Under the pieces are notes generated by a model. That model was given only the letters and a program-made list of their open reading frames with translations. It did no database searches and had not been told where the DNA came from. A stretch of 64,000 nt of DNA from Geodermatophilus sabuli (GTDB lineage Bacteria; Actinomycetota; Actinomycetes; Mycobacteriales; Geodermatophilaceae), in assembly GCF_900215145.1 (NCBI RefSeq), contig NZ_OBDO01000016.1, positions 17,356 through 81,355 of the forward strand, given 5' to 3'. The position numbers were made by a program, and so were the translations under genes. This document shows positions 50,699 to 59,817 of the stretch, in pieces. Each line of letters opens with the position of its first letter. The stretch's first letter is position 1.

Positions 50699-52342
50699 GT
50701 GAAGGTCCTCGGCATCAACGCCATCTACCACGACCCGGCGGCGGCCCTGGTCATCGACGGCAGGGTCGTGGCCGCGGCCGAGGAGGAGCGCTTCAGCCGG
50801 CGCAAGCACGGCAAGCGCCCGCTGCCGTGGAGCGCGTGGGAGCTGCCCGAGCTGTCCGCGGCCTGGTGCCTGGCCGAGGCCGGCATCCGCCCCGAGGAGC
50901 TCGACGCCGTCGCCTACTCCTTCGACCCCGCCCTGATGGGGACGCCGGAGGAGTCCGGGCTGTTCGACGACGGCGACGTCATGCGCAAGAAGTACGCCGA
51001 GATGGCCCCGGACTTCCTGGCCCACGCACTGCCCGGCCTCGACCCGGCGAAGGTCCGCTTCGTCAAGCACCACGTCGCCCACGCGGCCTCGGCCGGGCTC
51101 GCCGCGCCGCAGCGGGACAACTCCGTGCTCGTGCTCGACGGCCGCGGCGAGGCGCACAGCCACCTGGCCGGCCGGTACGTCGACGGGCACCTGGAGGTGC
51201 TCGCCGGCCAGGCGCTGCCGCACTCCCTCGGCCTCATGTACGAGGAGCTCACCGACCACCTGGGCTTCCTGCGCAGCTCCGACGAGTTCAAGGTGATGGC
51301 GATGGCCAGCTACGGCAAGCCGCGGTTCGTCGGCGAGCTCTCCGAGCTGATCCGCGCCACCGACGACGGCGGCTTCCGCACCGAGGCGATCGACTTCTCG
51401 GAGTTCGCGCCCCGGCTCGGCAAGGGCGACCAGTGGACCGAGGACCACGCCGACCTGGCCGCCAGCGTCCAGCAGCGGCTGGAGGAGGTGCTGGTCGACC
51501 TCGCCCGCTGGGTGCACGAGCAGACCGGCGACACGGTCCTCACCCTGGCCGGTGGCACCGCGCTCAACTGCGTGGCCAACACCCGCATCCTGGCCGAGAG
51601 CCCGTTCGAACAGGTGTGGGTGCAGCCGGCCGCCGGCGACGCCGGGACGGCGCTGGGCAGCGCACTGCACGTGGCCCGCGAACTCGGCGAGGAGACCCAG
51701 CCGATGCCGGGTGCCGCGCTCGGCCGCGGGTGGAGCGACGAGGAGATCGAGCGGTGGCTGCAGACCGCCGCGATCGACTACGAGCGGCCGGACGACGTCG
51801 CCGAGGCGGTCGCCGAGGTCCTGGCCGACAACGGGATCGTCGCCTGGTTCCAGGGCCGCAGCGAGTACGGCCCGCGCGCGCTGGGCCACCGCTCGCTGCT
51901 CGCGCACCCCGGCTTCGAGGCGAACCTGGAGCGGATGAACGACGTCAAGGGCCGCGAGCAGTTCCGCCCGGTCGCGCCGATGGTGTTGCTGGAGAAGGCC
52001 CCGGAGATCTTCAGCCGCGGGCCGATCCCCTCGCCGTACATGCTCTTCGTCCACGACGTCGCCCCGGAGTGGCGGGAGCGCATCCCCACCGTCACCCACG
52101 TCGACGGGACGGCGCGGATCCAGACGATCGACCCCGACACCGAGCCGCTGGTGCACCGCATGATCTCGGCGTTCGAACGGCGCACCGGCCTGCCGGTCGT
52201 GGTCAACACCAGTCTGAACACCGCCGGGCGGCCCATGGTCGACGACCCGCGGGACGCCCTGGAGTGCTTCGGCTCGGCCCCGGTGGACCTGCTGGCGATC
52301 GGCCCGTTCGTCGTCCGGCGGCCGAAGCCCACCCGGCGCTGA
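50699..52342 (+). CDS. Carbamoyltransferase, NodU/CmcH family
   Basis: The 547-residue product starts with the N-terminal Kae1-like domain (VLGINAIYHDPAAALVIDG, HHVAHAASAG near residue 122). The C-terminal domain has SEYGPRALGHRSLLA near residue 385 and NTSLNTAGRPMVDDP near 505. The family transfers carbamoyl from carbamoyl phosphate via carbamoyl-adenylate to hydroxyl groups of sugars or antibiotics. No acceptor-making genes lie near. GTG 50699 has GAGAGGAG. It may act on a cell-surface sugar. It is a single gene. Confidence 0.9.
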   Translation: MKVLGINAIYHDPAAALVIDGRVVAAAEEERFSRRKHGKRPLPWSAWELPELSAAWCLAEAGIRPEELDAVAYSFDPALMGTPEESGLFDDGDVMRKKYAEMAPDFLAHALPGLDPAKVRFVKHHVAHAASAGLAAPQRDNSVLVLDGRGEAHSHLAGRYVDGHLEVLAGQALPHSLGLMYEELTDHLGFLRSSDEFKVMAMASYGKPRFVGELSELIRATDDGGFRTEAIDFSEFAPRLGKGDQWTEDHADLAASVQQRLEEVLVDLARWVHEQTGDTVLTLAGGTALNCVANTRILAESPFEQVWVQPAAGDAGTALGSALHVARELGEETQPMPGAALGRGWSDEEIERWLQTAAIDYERPDDVAEAVAEVLADNGIVAWFQGRSEYGPRALGHRSLLAHPGFEANLERMNDVKGREQFRPVAPMVLLEKAPEIFSRGPIPSPYMLFVHDVAPEWRERIPTVTHVDGTARIQTIDPDTEPLVHRMISAFERRTGLPVVVNTSLNTAGRPMVDDPRDALECFGSAPVDLLAIGPFVVRRPKPTRR

Positions 52343-52426
52343 CCACCGGCGGCGGCCCGTCACCCCGGCGCGCGGGGGACGGGTCACCGCCGCAGGTGAC
52401 GGTTCGGCAACGAGCGGACCCGGGTC

Positions 52427-52452
52427 GTTACCCGCTCCCGACCAGGGGGTAT
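52427..52452 (+). promoter_or_regulatory. Possible sigma-B/F-type promoter for the DUF4383 gene
   Basis: GTTA and GGGTAT are spaced by 16 bp, 59 bp before the DUF4383 start. GGGTAT is the full -10 consensus of stress sigma factors, while the -35 has one mismatch. Confidence 0.4.
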
Positions 52453-52510
52453 TCCGGATCCGGACCGTCCAGCACAGGGCGGTCCGCCGGATCTCCCTGG
52501 GAGGACCACC

Positions 52511-52978
52511 ATGTCCGCAGCATCCGACAACACCGGCGCCGGCCGGGGGGCCATGACCTGGCCCCAGATGCTGGCGCTGGCCTTCGGGGCCATCTACCTG
52601 CTCATCGGCATCATCGGTTTCTTCATCACCGGCTTCGACAACTTCTTCGGCAACGAGGCCGGGACCCCGCACCACGTCGACGAGACCCTGCTCGGGTTCA
52701 TGCTCAACCCGATGCACAACGTCGTGCACATCGTGATCGGTGTGGCCGGCCTGGTCCTGAGCCGCACCCTCAGCGGCGCCCGGACGTACGGCTGGCTGCT
52801 CGCGGTGGGCTACGGCGCCGCGTTCCTCTACGGCCTGTTCGCCGTCGGCAAGGAGTGGGACTTCCTCAACCTCAACTGGGCCGACAACATCCTGCACCTG
52901 GTGACCGCGGCCGTGGGCCTGGTCATCGCCCTCGGCCCGGTGCGGACCGCCGTGGACCGCCGCTCGCACCGCGTCTGA
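52511..52978 (+). CDS. DUF4383 membrane protein
   Basis: The 155-residue product has four membrane segments, near residues 18-38, 65-85, 92-110 and 120-140. The segments are joined by the conserved NPMHNVVHIVIGVAGL and DNILHLVTAAVGLVIAL, both hallmarks of DUF4383. The role is unknown. ATG 52511 follows GGGAGGACC. A stress promoter is possible. A strong terminator follows. Confidence 0.85.
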   Translation: MSAASDNTGAGRGAMTWPQMLALAFGAIYLLIGIIGFFITGFDNFFGNEAGTPHHVDETLLGFMLNPMHNVVHIVIGVAGLVLSRTLSGARTYGWLLAVGYGAAFLYGLFAVGKEWDFLNLNWADNILHLVTAAVGLVIALGPVRTAVDRRSHRV

Positions 52979-52995
52979 ACAGTTCGGCAGTCCAC

Positions 52996-53030
52996 CCGGA
53001 GGCCGGGTCCCCCAGGGGCCCGGCCTCCGG
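52996..53030 (+). terminator. Perfect 12-bp hairpin after the DUF4383 gene
   Basis: CCGGAGGCCGGG and CCCGGCCTCCGG pair exactly around an 11-nt loop, 17 bp after the stop. Confidence 0.75.
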
Positions 53031-53179
53031 CGCGTCCGGAGCCGCCGACCGGGCGGGAGCGGCGCGGACGGCGGACGCACCGCCCAAGGTCCCTGGTCCG
53101 ACGATGACCTGGGCCACTGGACCACCGCGCGGACCCGTCGCGCACTGGACGGCGCACCACTGTCCGTTCGGGAGTTCCC

Positions 53180-53467
53180 ATGGACGACGACCCCGTCCTC
53201 CGCGCGCTGGGTGAGGACCTGACGCGCGAGGACCCGCGCCTGGCCGCCCTGCTCACCGCCGGCGCCCAGCCGTCGTGCGCCCGCCACCGCGGTCCACCGG
53301 GTGCCGGGTTCCTCCTGCTGCTGGTGGCCGCCGTCGTCGTCAGCGTCGCGGCTCCGCTGGTCGTCGGCCTGCAGGCGATCGGGGTGATCGGCATCCTGCT
53401 GGTCCTGGCCAGCCCCGTCGTGGTGCTGCGGTGCGCCACTCGGCTCCCGCCCGACGGGCCGGCCTGA
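53180..53467 (+). CDS. DUF3040 membrane protein
   Basis: The 95-residue product has the family head [19 protein letters not shown], then two membrane segments (about 45-62 and 63-82). Most family members are actinobacterial and of unknown role. ATG 53180 has GGGAG upstream. The stop lies 50 bp before the acyl-CoA dehydrogenase. Confidence 0.78.
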   Translation: MDDDPVLRALGEDLTREDPRLAALLTAGAQPSCARHRGPPGAGFLLLLVAAVVVSVAAPLVVGLQAIGVIGILLVLASPVVVLRCATRLPPDGPA

Positions 53468-53516
53468 CCGCGCGCCCCGGAGCCGCGCACGGACGGCCGC
53501 CCTCTACGTTGCGGGC

Positions 53517-54728
53517 ATGGACTTCGCCCTCTCCGCCCGAGCCGAGGACGTCTGCGGCCGGATGTGGGACTTCATGCGGGAGCACGTGTTCCCCGCCGAA
53601 CCCGTCTACGACCAGTGGCGCGCCGCTCGCGGCCACGACGACCACACGCACCCGCCGGTGCTCGAGGAGCTCAAGGCCGAGGCCCGCCGGCGCGGCCTGT
53701 GGAACCTCTTCTCCCCCGAGCTCGGCGAGCTGACCAACCTCGAGTACGCCTCCGTCGCCGAGATCATGGGCTGGAGCCCGACGCTGGCCCCCGAGGCCAC
53801 CAACTGCGGCGCCCCGGACACCGGCAACATGGAGACGCTGATGCTGTTCGGGACCCCCGAGCAGAAGCAGCGCTGGCTCGAGCCGCTGCTGGCCGGCGAG
53901 ATCCGGTCGGGCTTCGCGATGACCGAGCCGGACGTCGCGTCGTCCGACGCCCGCAACATCCAGACGTCGATCGTGCGGGACGGCGACGAGTACGTCGTCA
54001 ACGGCCGCAAGTGGTGGACCAGCGGCGCCGCCGACGAGCGCTGCCAGGTCTTCATCGTCATGGGCAAGACCGATCCCGAGGGCGCCGCGCACCGGCAGCA
54101 GTCGATGATCCTGGTGCCGCGGGACAACCCCGGGCTGGAGATCGTCCGCCACCTGCCGGTCTTCGGGTACCAGGACCAGCACGGGCACTCCGAACTGGTG
54201 TTCACCGACGTCCGCGTGCCGGCGTCGAACGTGCTCGCGGGCGAGGGCGACGGCTTCATGATCGCCCAGGCCCGGCTGGGTCCCGGCCGCATCCACCACT
54301 GCATGCGTGCGCTCGGGATGGCAGAGCGGGCGCTGGCGCTCATGGTCGAGCGGTCGAGGGCCCGGGTGGCCTTCGGCCGGCCGCTGGCCGAGCAGGGCAC
54401 GATCCGGGAGCTGATCGCGCTGTCCCGGCTGGAGATCGACCAGGCCCGGCTGCTGGTGCTCAAGACCGCCGACCTCATCGACCGGTTCGGGGCGAAGGGG
54501 GCCCGCACCGAGATCGCCGGCATCAAGGTGGTCGCGCCGCGGGTCGCCTGCGAGGTCATCGACCGCGCGATCCAGGTCCACGGTGGCGCCGGCGTCAGTG
54601 ACGACACCGTGCTGGCCCGCTTCTACGCCGCGGCCCGCACGCTGCGCATCGCCGACGGCCCCGACGCCGTCCACCTGCGCTCGGTCGCCCGCGAGGAGCT
54701 GGCCCGGGAACGCCCGTACACCGGCTGA
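53517..54728 (+). CDS. Acyl-CoA dehydrogenase
   Basis: The 403-residue flavoenzyme has [16 protein letters not shown] (FAD/substrate loop) near residue 138, [10 protein letters not shown] near 162, then [19 protein letters not shown] and [20 protein letters not shown] near the end. This is the ACAD10/11-like group, which acts on branched, long or hydroxylated acyl-CoA. ATG 53517 is used. The electron acceptor would be ETF, not found here. It stands alone and ends in a strong hairpin. Confidence 0.93.
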   Translation: MDFALSARAEDVCGRMWDFMREHVFPAEPVYDQWRAARGHDDHTHPPVLEELKAEARRRGLWNLFSPELGELTNLEYASVAEIMGWSPTLAPEATNCGAPDTGNMETLMLFGTPEQKQRWLEPLLAGEIRSGFAMTEPDVASSDARNIQTSIVRDGDEYVVNGRKWWTSGAADERCQVFIVMGKTDPEGAAHRQQSMILVPRDNPGLEIVRHLPVFGYQDQHGHSELVFTDVRVPASNVLAGEGDGFMIAQARLGPGRIHHCMRALGMAERALALMVERSRARVAFGRPLAEQGTIRELIALSRLEIDQARLLVLKTADLIDRFGAKGARTEIAGIKVVAPRVACEVIDRAIQVHGGAGVSDDTVLARFYAAARTLRIADGPDAVHLRSVAREELARERPYTG

Positions 54729-54731
54729 CGA

Positions 54732-54770
54732 GGAGTTGCCCGGGTGCGGTACCCGCACCCGGGCGACTCC
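54732..54770 (+). terminator. 18-bp hairpin after the acyl-CoA dehydrogenase
   Basis: GGAGTTGCCCGGGTGCGG pairs with CCGCACCCGGGCGACTCC at 17 of 18 positions around TAC, 3 bp after the stop. Confidence 0.8.
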
Positions 54771-54807
54771 GGCCGGTCCTGTCGGTGCCCGGTGCCAGGC
54801 TGCGCCC

Positions 54808-55182
54808 GTGCCCTGGGACGACGACGCCGACGACCTGCTCGCCGAGCACCCCGACACGGTGGCCGCCACCGCGCACCGGCTCCGCGCGGTGCTGCTCGAC
54901 GCCCACCCGCAGCTGGAGGAACGGGTGCGGCGCGGCTGGCACTCGATCAACTACCGCGACCCGGCCGCCGGGTTCGTCTGCGCGCTCTTCCCGACGGGGG
55001 AGGGCGTGCAACTGGTCTTCGAGCACGGCGCGCGGCTGCCCGACCCCGAGCAGCGGCTGCTGGGCAGCGGCAAGCAGGTGCGCACGCTGGCCTTCACCGA
55101 CCCCGCGGACGTCGACCCCGCCGTCGTCGGCACCTTCCTCGACCACGCGGTGGAGCTGGGCGCGGGGCTGCGCGCCCGATGA
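54808..55182 (+). CDS. DUF1801 domain protein
   Basis: The 124-residue product matches the YdhG/DUF1801 fold (VRRGWHSINYRDPAAGFVCA, ending FLDHAVELGAGLRAR). No activity is known. GTG 54808 lacks a ribosome site and is probably leaderless. The stop overlaps the next gene as ATGA, so the two are coupled. Confidence 0.82.
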   Translation: MPWDDDADDLLAEHPDTVAATAHRLRAVLLDAHPQLEERVRRGWHSINYRDPAAGFVCALFPTGEGVQLVFEHGARLPDPEQRLLGSGKQVRTLAFTDPADVDPAVVGTFLDHAVELGAGLRAR

Positions 55183-55994
55183 CCGGTCCGGTGCTCGTCC
55201 TCGGCGCCACCGGCATCACCGGCCGGCGGGTGGTGCACGCGCTGCGGGAGGCCGGGACGGAGGTCCGCGCGGCGTCCCGGAGCTCGGGCACCCGGTTCGA
55301 CTGGTCGGCGCCGGAGACCTGGGAGCCCGCCCTCGCCGGGATACGCGGGCTGTACCTCATGGCACCGGACGGCGTCCCGGTCGACCCGCGCCTGGTGACC
55401 CTCGCGGTGGACAGCGGGGTGCTCCGGGTCGTGCTGCTGTCCAGCGGCGCGGTCGAGGAGATGGGCGACGCCCGTCTGCTGGACGCCGAGCGCGTGGTGC
55501 GGGAGTGCGGGGCGGAGTGGACCGTGCTGCGGCCCAGCTGGTTCGACCAGGACTTCGACGAGGGCGTGTTCCGCGACGCCGTCCTCGCCGGCGAGCTCGC
55601 CCTGCCCCTGGGCGACCTGCGGCAGGCGTTCGTCGACGCCGCGGACATCGCCGCGGTGGCCGCGGTGGCGTTGACCGCCGACGGGCACGCCGGGCGCACC
55701 TACGAGGTGCAGGGGCCGGACGCGCTGACCTTCGCCGAGGCGGCGGCGGCCATCGCTGCCGCGAGCGGCCGCCCGGTGCGGTTCGCCGGCGACCCCGATG
55801 AGTACCGCGCCGCCCACCTCGCCCTGGGCCGCGACCCCACCGAGGTCGAGGGCGAGCTGGCAGCCTTCGCGGCGTTGCGGGCCCGCGGCCACGACGAGCC
55901 GGGCGACGTCGTCCGCCGGGTGACCGGGCGGGCGCCGACCGGCTTCGAGGAGTACGCGCGGGCCGCGGCCGCCCGCGGTGCGTGGCGCACCTGA
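55179..55994 (+). CDS. NAD(P)-binding NmrA-like protein
   Basis: The 271-residue product starts with the Rossmann motif VLVLGATGITGRRVVHAL. It lacks the YxxxK of classic SDRs and has WTVLRPSWFDQDF and FVDAADIAAVAA, as in NmrA and NAD(P)H quinone reductase-like proteins. It may sense redox state or reduce a small molecule. ATG 55179 overlaps the DUF1801 stop. Confidence 0.85.
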   Translation: MTGPVLVLGATGITGRRVVHALREAGTEVRAASRSSGTRFDWSAPETWEPALAGIRGLYLMAPDGVPVDPRLVTLAVDSGVLRVVLLSSGAVEEMGDARLLDAERVVRECGAEWTVLRPSWFDQDFDEGVFRDAVLAGELALPLGDLRQAFVDAADIAAVAAVALTADGHAGRTYEVQGPDALTFAEAAAAIAAASGRPVRFAGDPDEYRAAHLALGRDPTEVEGELAAFAALRARGHDEPGDVVRRVTGRAPTGFEEYARAAAARGAWRT

Positions 55995-56013
55995 TGCGAG
56001 CGGCACCCGGGCG

Positions 56014-56214
56014 TCAGGGGCTCAGGCTCGAGCCGAAGCCACCGCCGGCGAGCTTGGCCATGAGCTGGGTGCGGTCCAGCCCCACGGCGTCGAGGGCATC
56101 GCCGTCCCGGTCGGTGTCGATCTCGTCGGGCAGCTGCGCCTGGACCTTCTCCGCCGTGTCGTTGTCGCCCTCGGTGCGCAGCACCCGCAGCAGCTCCTGC
56201 TTGTCCAGCTTCAC
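56014..56214 (-). CDS. Small acidic hypothetical protein
   Basis: The 66-residue product (VKLDKQELLRVLRTEGDNDT onward, ending LAGGGFGSSLSP) is helical and rich in Asp. I recognise no domain. GTG 56214 has GGAGG upstream, and third-position GC fits coding. It converges on the NmrA-like gene, 20 bp away. Confidence 0.6.
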   Translation of the reverse strand: MKLDKQELLRVLRTEGDNDTAEKVQAQLPDEIDTDRDGDALDAVGLDRTQLMAKLAGGGFGSSLSP

Positions 56215-56295
56215 GCCAGACCTCCGCTCGGTCGTCCGACAGTTCCCGTCCAGCGTGATGGTCACCACACTGACCTGCAACGTCGCGTCCGGCGG

Positions 56296-56493
56296 TCAGC
56301 CGCGGGTGGCCCGCCGGTACAGGAAGGCGGCCACCCCGGCGAGGACGGCGCCGAGGAACAGCTGCGCGACGCCGACGCCGGCCTGGTCGCTGGCGAACCA
56401 GGTCACCGACGACACCAGGAGGACGGCGGCGATCCCGGCCGCGAGCAGCGCGACCAGCCGTTCCCGGCGGTCCCCACCTGAACCCTGCGCCAT
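56296..56493 (-). CDS. Small two-segment membrane protein
   Basis: The 65-residue product has hydrophobic segments near residues 13-32 and 39-58 after a charged head (SGGDRRERL). No family is recognised. ATG 56493 is used, and no strong ribosome site is visible. It lies between two minus-strand genes. Confidence 0.55.
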   Translation of the reverse strand: MAQGSGGDRRERLVALLAAGIAAVLLVSSVTWFASDQAGVGVAQLFLGAVLAGVAAFLYRRATRG

Positions 56494-56582
56494 CGCCCGC
56501 TGCCTCCCGCCGTCGTCCGACCCTGGCCCGGCGAGCCTCCCAGACCGCGGATCGCGGGCGCCGGACGGCTCAGCCGGACGGT

Positions 56583-57098
56583 TCAGCCAGCCGGGGCGGC
56601 CTCGGTCCGGCCGGCCGCGAGCCGGTTCCGCTCGGCCGGCCACCGCGCGATGACGTCGGCCATCTCGGCCCGCAGGAAGGCCATGAAGTCGCGGGTCTCG
56701 GCCAGCCGGCGCCCGCCGGGACGGTCCACGCCGAGCGCCGCGATGCCCCTGTCGATCTCCTGGACGAAGCGATCCAAGCTCGTCATCTCGGCCGACACGA
56801 AGCGGGACCACAGGTCCTCGTCGTCGAGGACGTAGAGGTCACTGCGGGTGCCCGGCTCCCGCTCGCGGACGAAGAACCCCACCTGGACCAGGTAGCGCAC
56901 CGCCCCGCTGATGGCCGCAGGGCTGACGCCGAGGCCGCGCGCGAGGTCGCCGGCGGTGTAGCGGTCGGCGTCGTCGGCCAGGGCGTAGGCCAGCACCCGC
57001 GCCGGCATGGGCGCGAGGCCGGCCTCCCGCAGCGTGAGCGCGAAGCGCTCCACGAACCGCAGCAGCGCGATCCGCTCGTCGTCCGCACCCGCTGTCAC
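56583..57098 (-). CDS. MarR/GbsR-type regulator of the adjacent ABC exporter
   Basis: The 171-residue winged-helix protein (RYTAGDLARGLGVSPAAISG, with REREPGTRSDLYVLD as the wing) has long C-terminal helices. It diverges from a two-gene ABC exporter across 97 bp with an inverted repeat at 57160. GTG 57098 follows GGAGG. Repression of the exporter and relief by a drug-like ligand is the likely scheme. Confidence 0.87.
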   Translation of the reverse strand: MTAGADDERIALLRFVERFALTLREAGLAPMPARVLAYALADDADRYTAGDLARGLGVSPAAISGAVRYLVQVGFFVREREPGTRSDLYVLDDEDLWSRFVSAEMTSLDRFVQEIDRGIAALGVDRPGGRRLAETRDFMAFLRAEMADVIARWPAERNRLAAGRTEAAPAG

Positions 57099-57159
57099 GC
57101 ACGCCTCCCGTGTCCTCCCGAGCCCTCACCGTAGCCGATGCGTAGCGATGTCAACACTG

Positions 57160-57188
57160 TTCACAAGTTCGTGAAAGATGCGTACGTT
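57160..57188 (+). promoter_or_regulatory. ABC exporter promoter with MarR-type operator
   Basis: TTCAC and GTGAA (57160-57175) form an inverted repeat around AAGTTC. TTCACA also reads as a -35 box, 17 bp before TACGTT at 57183-57188, which lies 7 bp before the ABC start, so the transcript is probably leaderless. A TTGACA for the opposite strand lies at 57149-57154. Confidence 0.5.
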
Positions 57189-57195
57189 GCGGGGT

Positions 57196-58116
57196 ATGAC
57201 GTCCGCGATCTCCGTCACCGGCCTGGTCAAGACGTTCGGCGCCACGCGCGCCCTCGACGGCCTCGACCTCGAGGTGACCACCGGCGAGGTACACGGTTTC
57301 CTGGGCCCCAACGGCTCGGGCAAGTCCACGACGATCCGGGTGCTCCTGGGGTTGCTGCGGGCGGACACCGGCCGGGTGCGGCTCCTCGGCGGCGACCCGT
57401 GGGCCGACGCCGTCGCCCTGCACCGCCGGCTGGCGTACGTCCCCGGCGACGTGACGCTCTGGCCGGGCATCACCGGCGGGGAGGCCATCGACCTGCTGGG
57501 GCGCCTGCAGGGCGGGCTCGACCCGGCCCGCCGTATCGAGCTGCTCGAGCGCTTCGACCTCGACCCGCGGAAGAAGGCCCGCACCTACTCCAAGGGCAAC
57601 CGGCAGAAGGTCGCCCTGGTGGCCGCGCTGGCCTCCGACGCCGAGCTGTTCGTCCTCGACGAGCCGACGTCGGGGCTGGACCCGCTGATGGAGGCGGTGT
57701 TCCGGGACGAGGTCCGAGGTCTCCGAGCCGAGGGGCGCACCGTGCTGCTGTCCAGCCACATCCTCGCCGAGGCCGAGGCGCTGTGTGACCGGGTGAGCAT
57801 CATCCGGCACGGCCGGACGGTGCAGAGCGGCAGCTTGGCCGAGCTGCGCCACCTCACCCGCACGTCCATCACCGCGGAGACGGCCCGGCCGGTCACCGGC
57901 CTGGACGCCCTGCCCGGGGTGCACGACCTGGCCGGCGGCGACGGCCGCGTCCGGTTCGACGTCGACGCCGAGGCCCTGGACGCCGCCGTACGGCACCTGA
58001 GCGGCTTCGGCATCCGGGCCCTCACCAGCGCTCCGCCGACCCTGGAGGAGCTCTTCCTGCGCCACTACGGCGAGGAGCTCGCCGAGGAACAGCTGCCCGA
58101 GGCGGTGCGGTCGTGA
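57196..58116 (+). CDS. ABC exporter ATP-binding protein
   Basis: The 306-residue product has Walker [10 protein letters not shown] near residue 38, the signature [15 protein letters not shown] near 135 (KG in place of the usual SGG) and Walker [17 protein letters not shown]-terminal DUF4162-like part follows. ATG 57196 has no ribosome site. The stop overlaps the permease start as GTGA. It is part of a drug or peptide exporter controlled by the divergent MarR gene. Confidence 0.92.
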   Translation: MTSAISVTGLVKTFGATRALDGLDLEVTTGEVHGFLGPNGSGKSTTIRVLLGLLRADTGRVRLLGGDPWADAVALHRRLAYVPGDVTLWPGITGGEAIDLLGRLQGGLDPARRIELLERFDLDPRKKARTYSKGNRQKVALVAALASDAELFVLDEPTSGLDPLMEAVFRDEVRGLRAEGRTVLLSSHILAEAEALCDRVSIIRHGRTVQSGSLAELRHLTRTSITAETARPVTGLDALPGVHDLAGGDGRVRFDVDAEALDAAVRHLSGFGIRALTSAPPTLEELFLRHYGEELAEEQLPEAVRS

Positions 58117-59711
58117 GGGCGCCCGCCCTGGCCGGGACGGGCACGCTGGTGCGGTTCGCCCTGCGCCGGGACCGCGTCCGGCTCGCCGTCTGGGTGGCGG
58201 TCGGCGCCGGGCTGACGGCCCAGCAGTCGCTGGGGAGCCAGGCGTTCTACGACACTCCCGAGGCCCTGGCCGCCTACCGCGCCTCGGTGGGCAGCAACGC
58301 GGCCACCATCGCGCTGGCCGGCCCACCGGTCGGGCTCGACACGGTGGCCGGAGCGGTGGCGTTCGAGATCTCGTTCACGCTGGTCCTCGTGGCCGCGCTC
58401 ATGGCCATGTCCACCACGATCCGGCACACCCGCGCCGACGAGGAAGCCGGGCGCACCGAGCTGGTCCGGGCTGCCCGGGTCGGCCGGCACGCGCCGCTGC
58501 TGGCCGGCGTCGGCCTGGCCGCGCTGGGCTGTGCCGCCATCGCCGTCGCCATCGGTGCGGCGGGGGTGGCCACCGGACTGCCGGCCGGGGGCTCGTTCCT
58601 GCTCGGCGCCTCGGTCGGGACCGCCGGTCTGGTCTTCGCCGCCGTCAGCGCCGTGGCCGCCCAGGTGAGCGGCTCGGCCCGGGCCGCCTACGGCATCGTG
58701 CTCGCCGTCTTCGGCGTCGCGTTCGCGGTGCGCGCCGTGGGCGACATCGAGGGCGACGGCGTGTCGTGGCTGTCCCCCATCGGCTGGGCCCAGGCCACGC
58801 ACCCCTACTCCGACGACCGCTGGTGGCCGCTCCTACTGGGCCTGGCCGGCACCGGCGTCCTCCTGGCCGGTGCCCGCGCCCTCCTCGACCGGCGGGACCT
58901 CGGCGCCGGCGTGATGAGCCCGCGCCCCGGCGCCGCCTCCGCGTCCCGGCTCCTCGGGTCCCCCTGGGGCCTGGCCGGACGGCTGCACCGGGGAGCCCTC
59001 CTCGGCTGGGCCGGCGGACTGGTCGCGCTCGGGGCGGTCTACGGGTCGATCGCCGGCTCGGTGCAGACGCTGCTGGGAGACAACCCCGCGGCGGAGACCT
59101 TCCTGCCCGCCCTGTCCACGGCGGGGCTGGTGGATGCCTACCTCGGGGTCACCCTCGGCATGGTCGTGCTCACCACCGGGGCCTACGCCGTCTCCGCCGC
59201 CCTGCGCGCCCGCACCGAGGAGTCCGCGGGGCGGGCCGAGCCGGTGCTCGCCACGGCCACCAGCCGCCCCGCCTGGCTGGGCAGTCACGCGGCGGTGGCG
59301 CTGCTGGGGTCGACCGCCGTGCTGGTCGCCGCCGGCACGGTGATGGGGCTGTCCGCCGCGGCGGCCACCGGGGATCCCGCGCTGACCGGGCGGGTGCTCG
59401 CGGCGACCCTGGCCCACCTGCCCGACGTCTGGGTGTTCGCCGCCGTCGCCACCGTGCTCGTCGGCGTGCTGCCACGGGCCGCGAGCGCCACGGCCTGGGG
59501 CTGGGTGGCCTACGTGGTCGTGGTCACCCTGTTCGCCGAGTCGCTGGACTGGCCGTCGTGGGTCGACGACCTGTCCCCGCTGGCGTGGACCCCGGCCGGG
59601 CCGGGAGAGCCGTGGGCCGCCGGCCCGTCGATCGTCCTCGCGGCGGTCGCCCTCGGCCTGCTCGCCACGGGCCTGGCCGGCTTCCGCCGCCGCGACCTCG
59701 CCACGGGGTGA
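58113..59711 (+). CDS. ABC exporter permease (polyketide antibiotic transporter type)
   Basis: The 532-residue product has about 12 membrane segments in two related halves, of the ABC-2 multidrug type ([18 protein letters not shown] at the start, [20 protein letters not shown] after segment 3 and its counterpart [20 protein letters not shown]). The doubled design is typical of actinobacterial antibiotic exporters. GTG 58113 is coupled to the ATPase. The cargo is unknown. Confidence 0.9.
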   Translation: MRAPALAGTGTLVRFALRRDRVRLAVWVAVGAGLTAQQSLGSQAFYDTPEALAAYRASVGSNAATIALAGPPVGLDTVAGAVAFEISFTLVLVAALMAMSTTIRHTRADEEAGRTELVRAARVGRHAPLLAGVGLAALGCAAIAVAIGAAGVATGLPAGGSFLLGASVGTAGLVFAAVSAVAAQVSGSARAAYGIVLAVFGVAFAVRAVGDIEGDGVSWLSPIGWAQATHPYSDDRWWPLLLGLAGTGVLLAGARALLDRRDLGAGVMSPRPGAASASRLLGSPWGLAGRLHRGALLGWAGGLVALGAVYGSIAGSVQTLLGDNPAAETFLPALSTAGLVDAYLGVTLGMVVLTTGAYAVSAALRARTEESAGRAEPVLATATSRPAWLGSHAAVALLGSTAVLVAAGTVMGLSAAAATGDPALTGRVLAATLAHLPDVWVFAAVATVLVGVLPRAASATAWGWVAYVVVVTLFAESLDWPSWVDDLSPLAWTPAGPGEPWAAGPSIVLAAVALGLLATGLAGFRRRDLATG

Positions 59712-59712
59712 G

Positions 59713-59817
59713 TGGCCCCCTGCAGAGCCCCGCCGCGAGCCCGGTGACGCGCTGGAGCGGCCGCCCTCCAGTGGCCGCGCCGAGCGTGCGAGGCGTGGGG
59801 GGAGGGCGGGCCTCCCC
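59713..59817. repeat. Dispersed GC-rich hairpin repeat, copy 5 (diverged, with an insert)
   Basis: CCCCTGCAGAGCCCCGCCGC and GAGCGTGCGAGGCGTGGGGG match the two halves of copy 1, split by about 50 bp that contain GAGCGGCCGCCCTC. It lies between two convergent genes. Confidence 0.55.

Noticed and set aside
50426..53287. Minus-strand open frame of about 950 codons opposite the carbamoyltransferase
   Set aside because: No motif, atypical residues, and it would cover three well-supported genes and their terminators.
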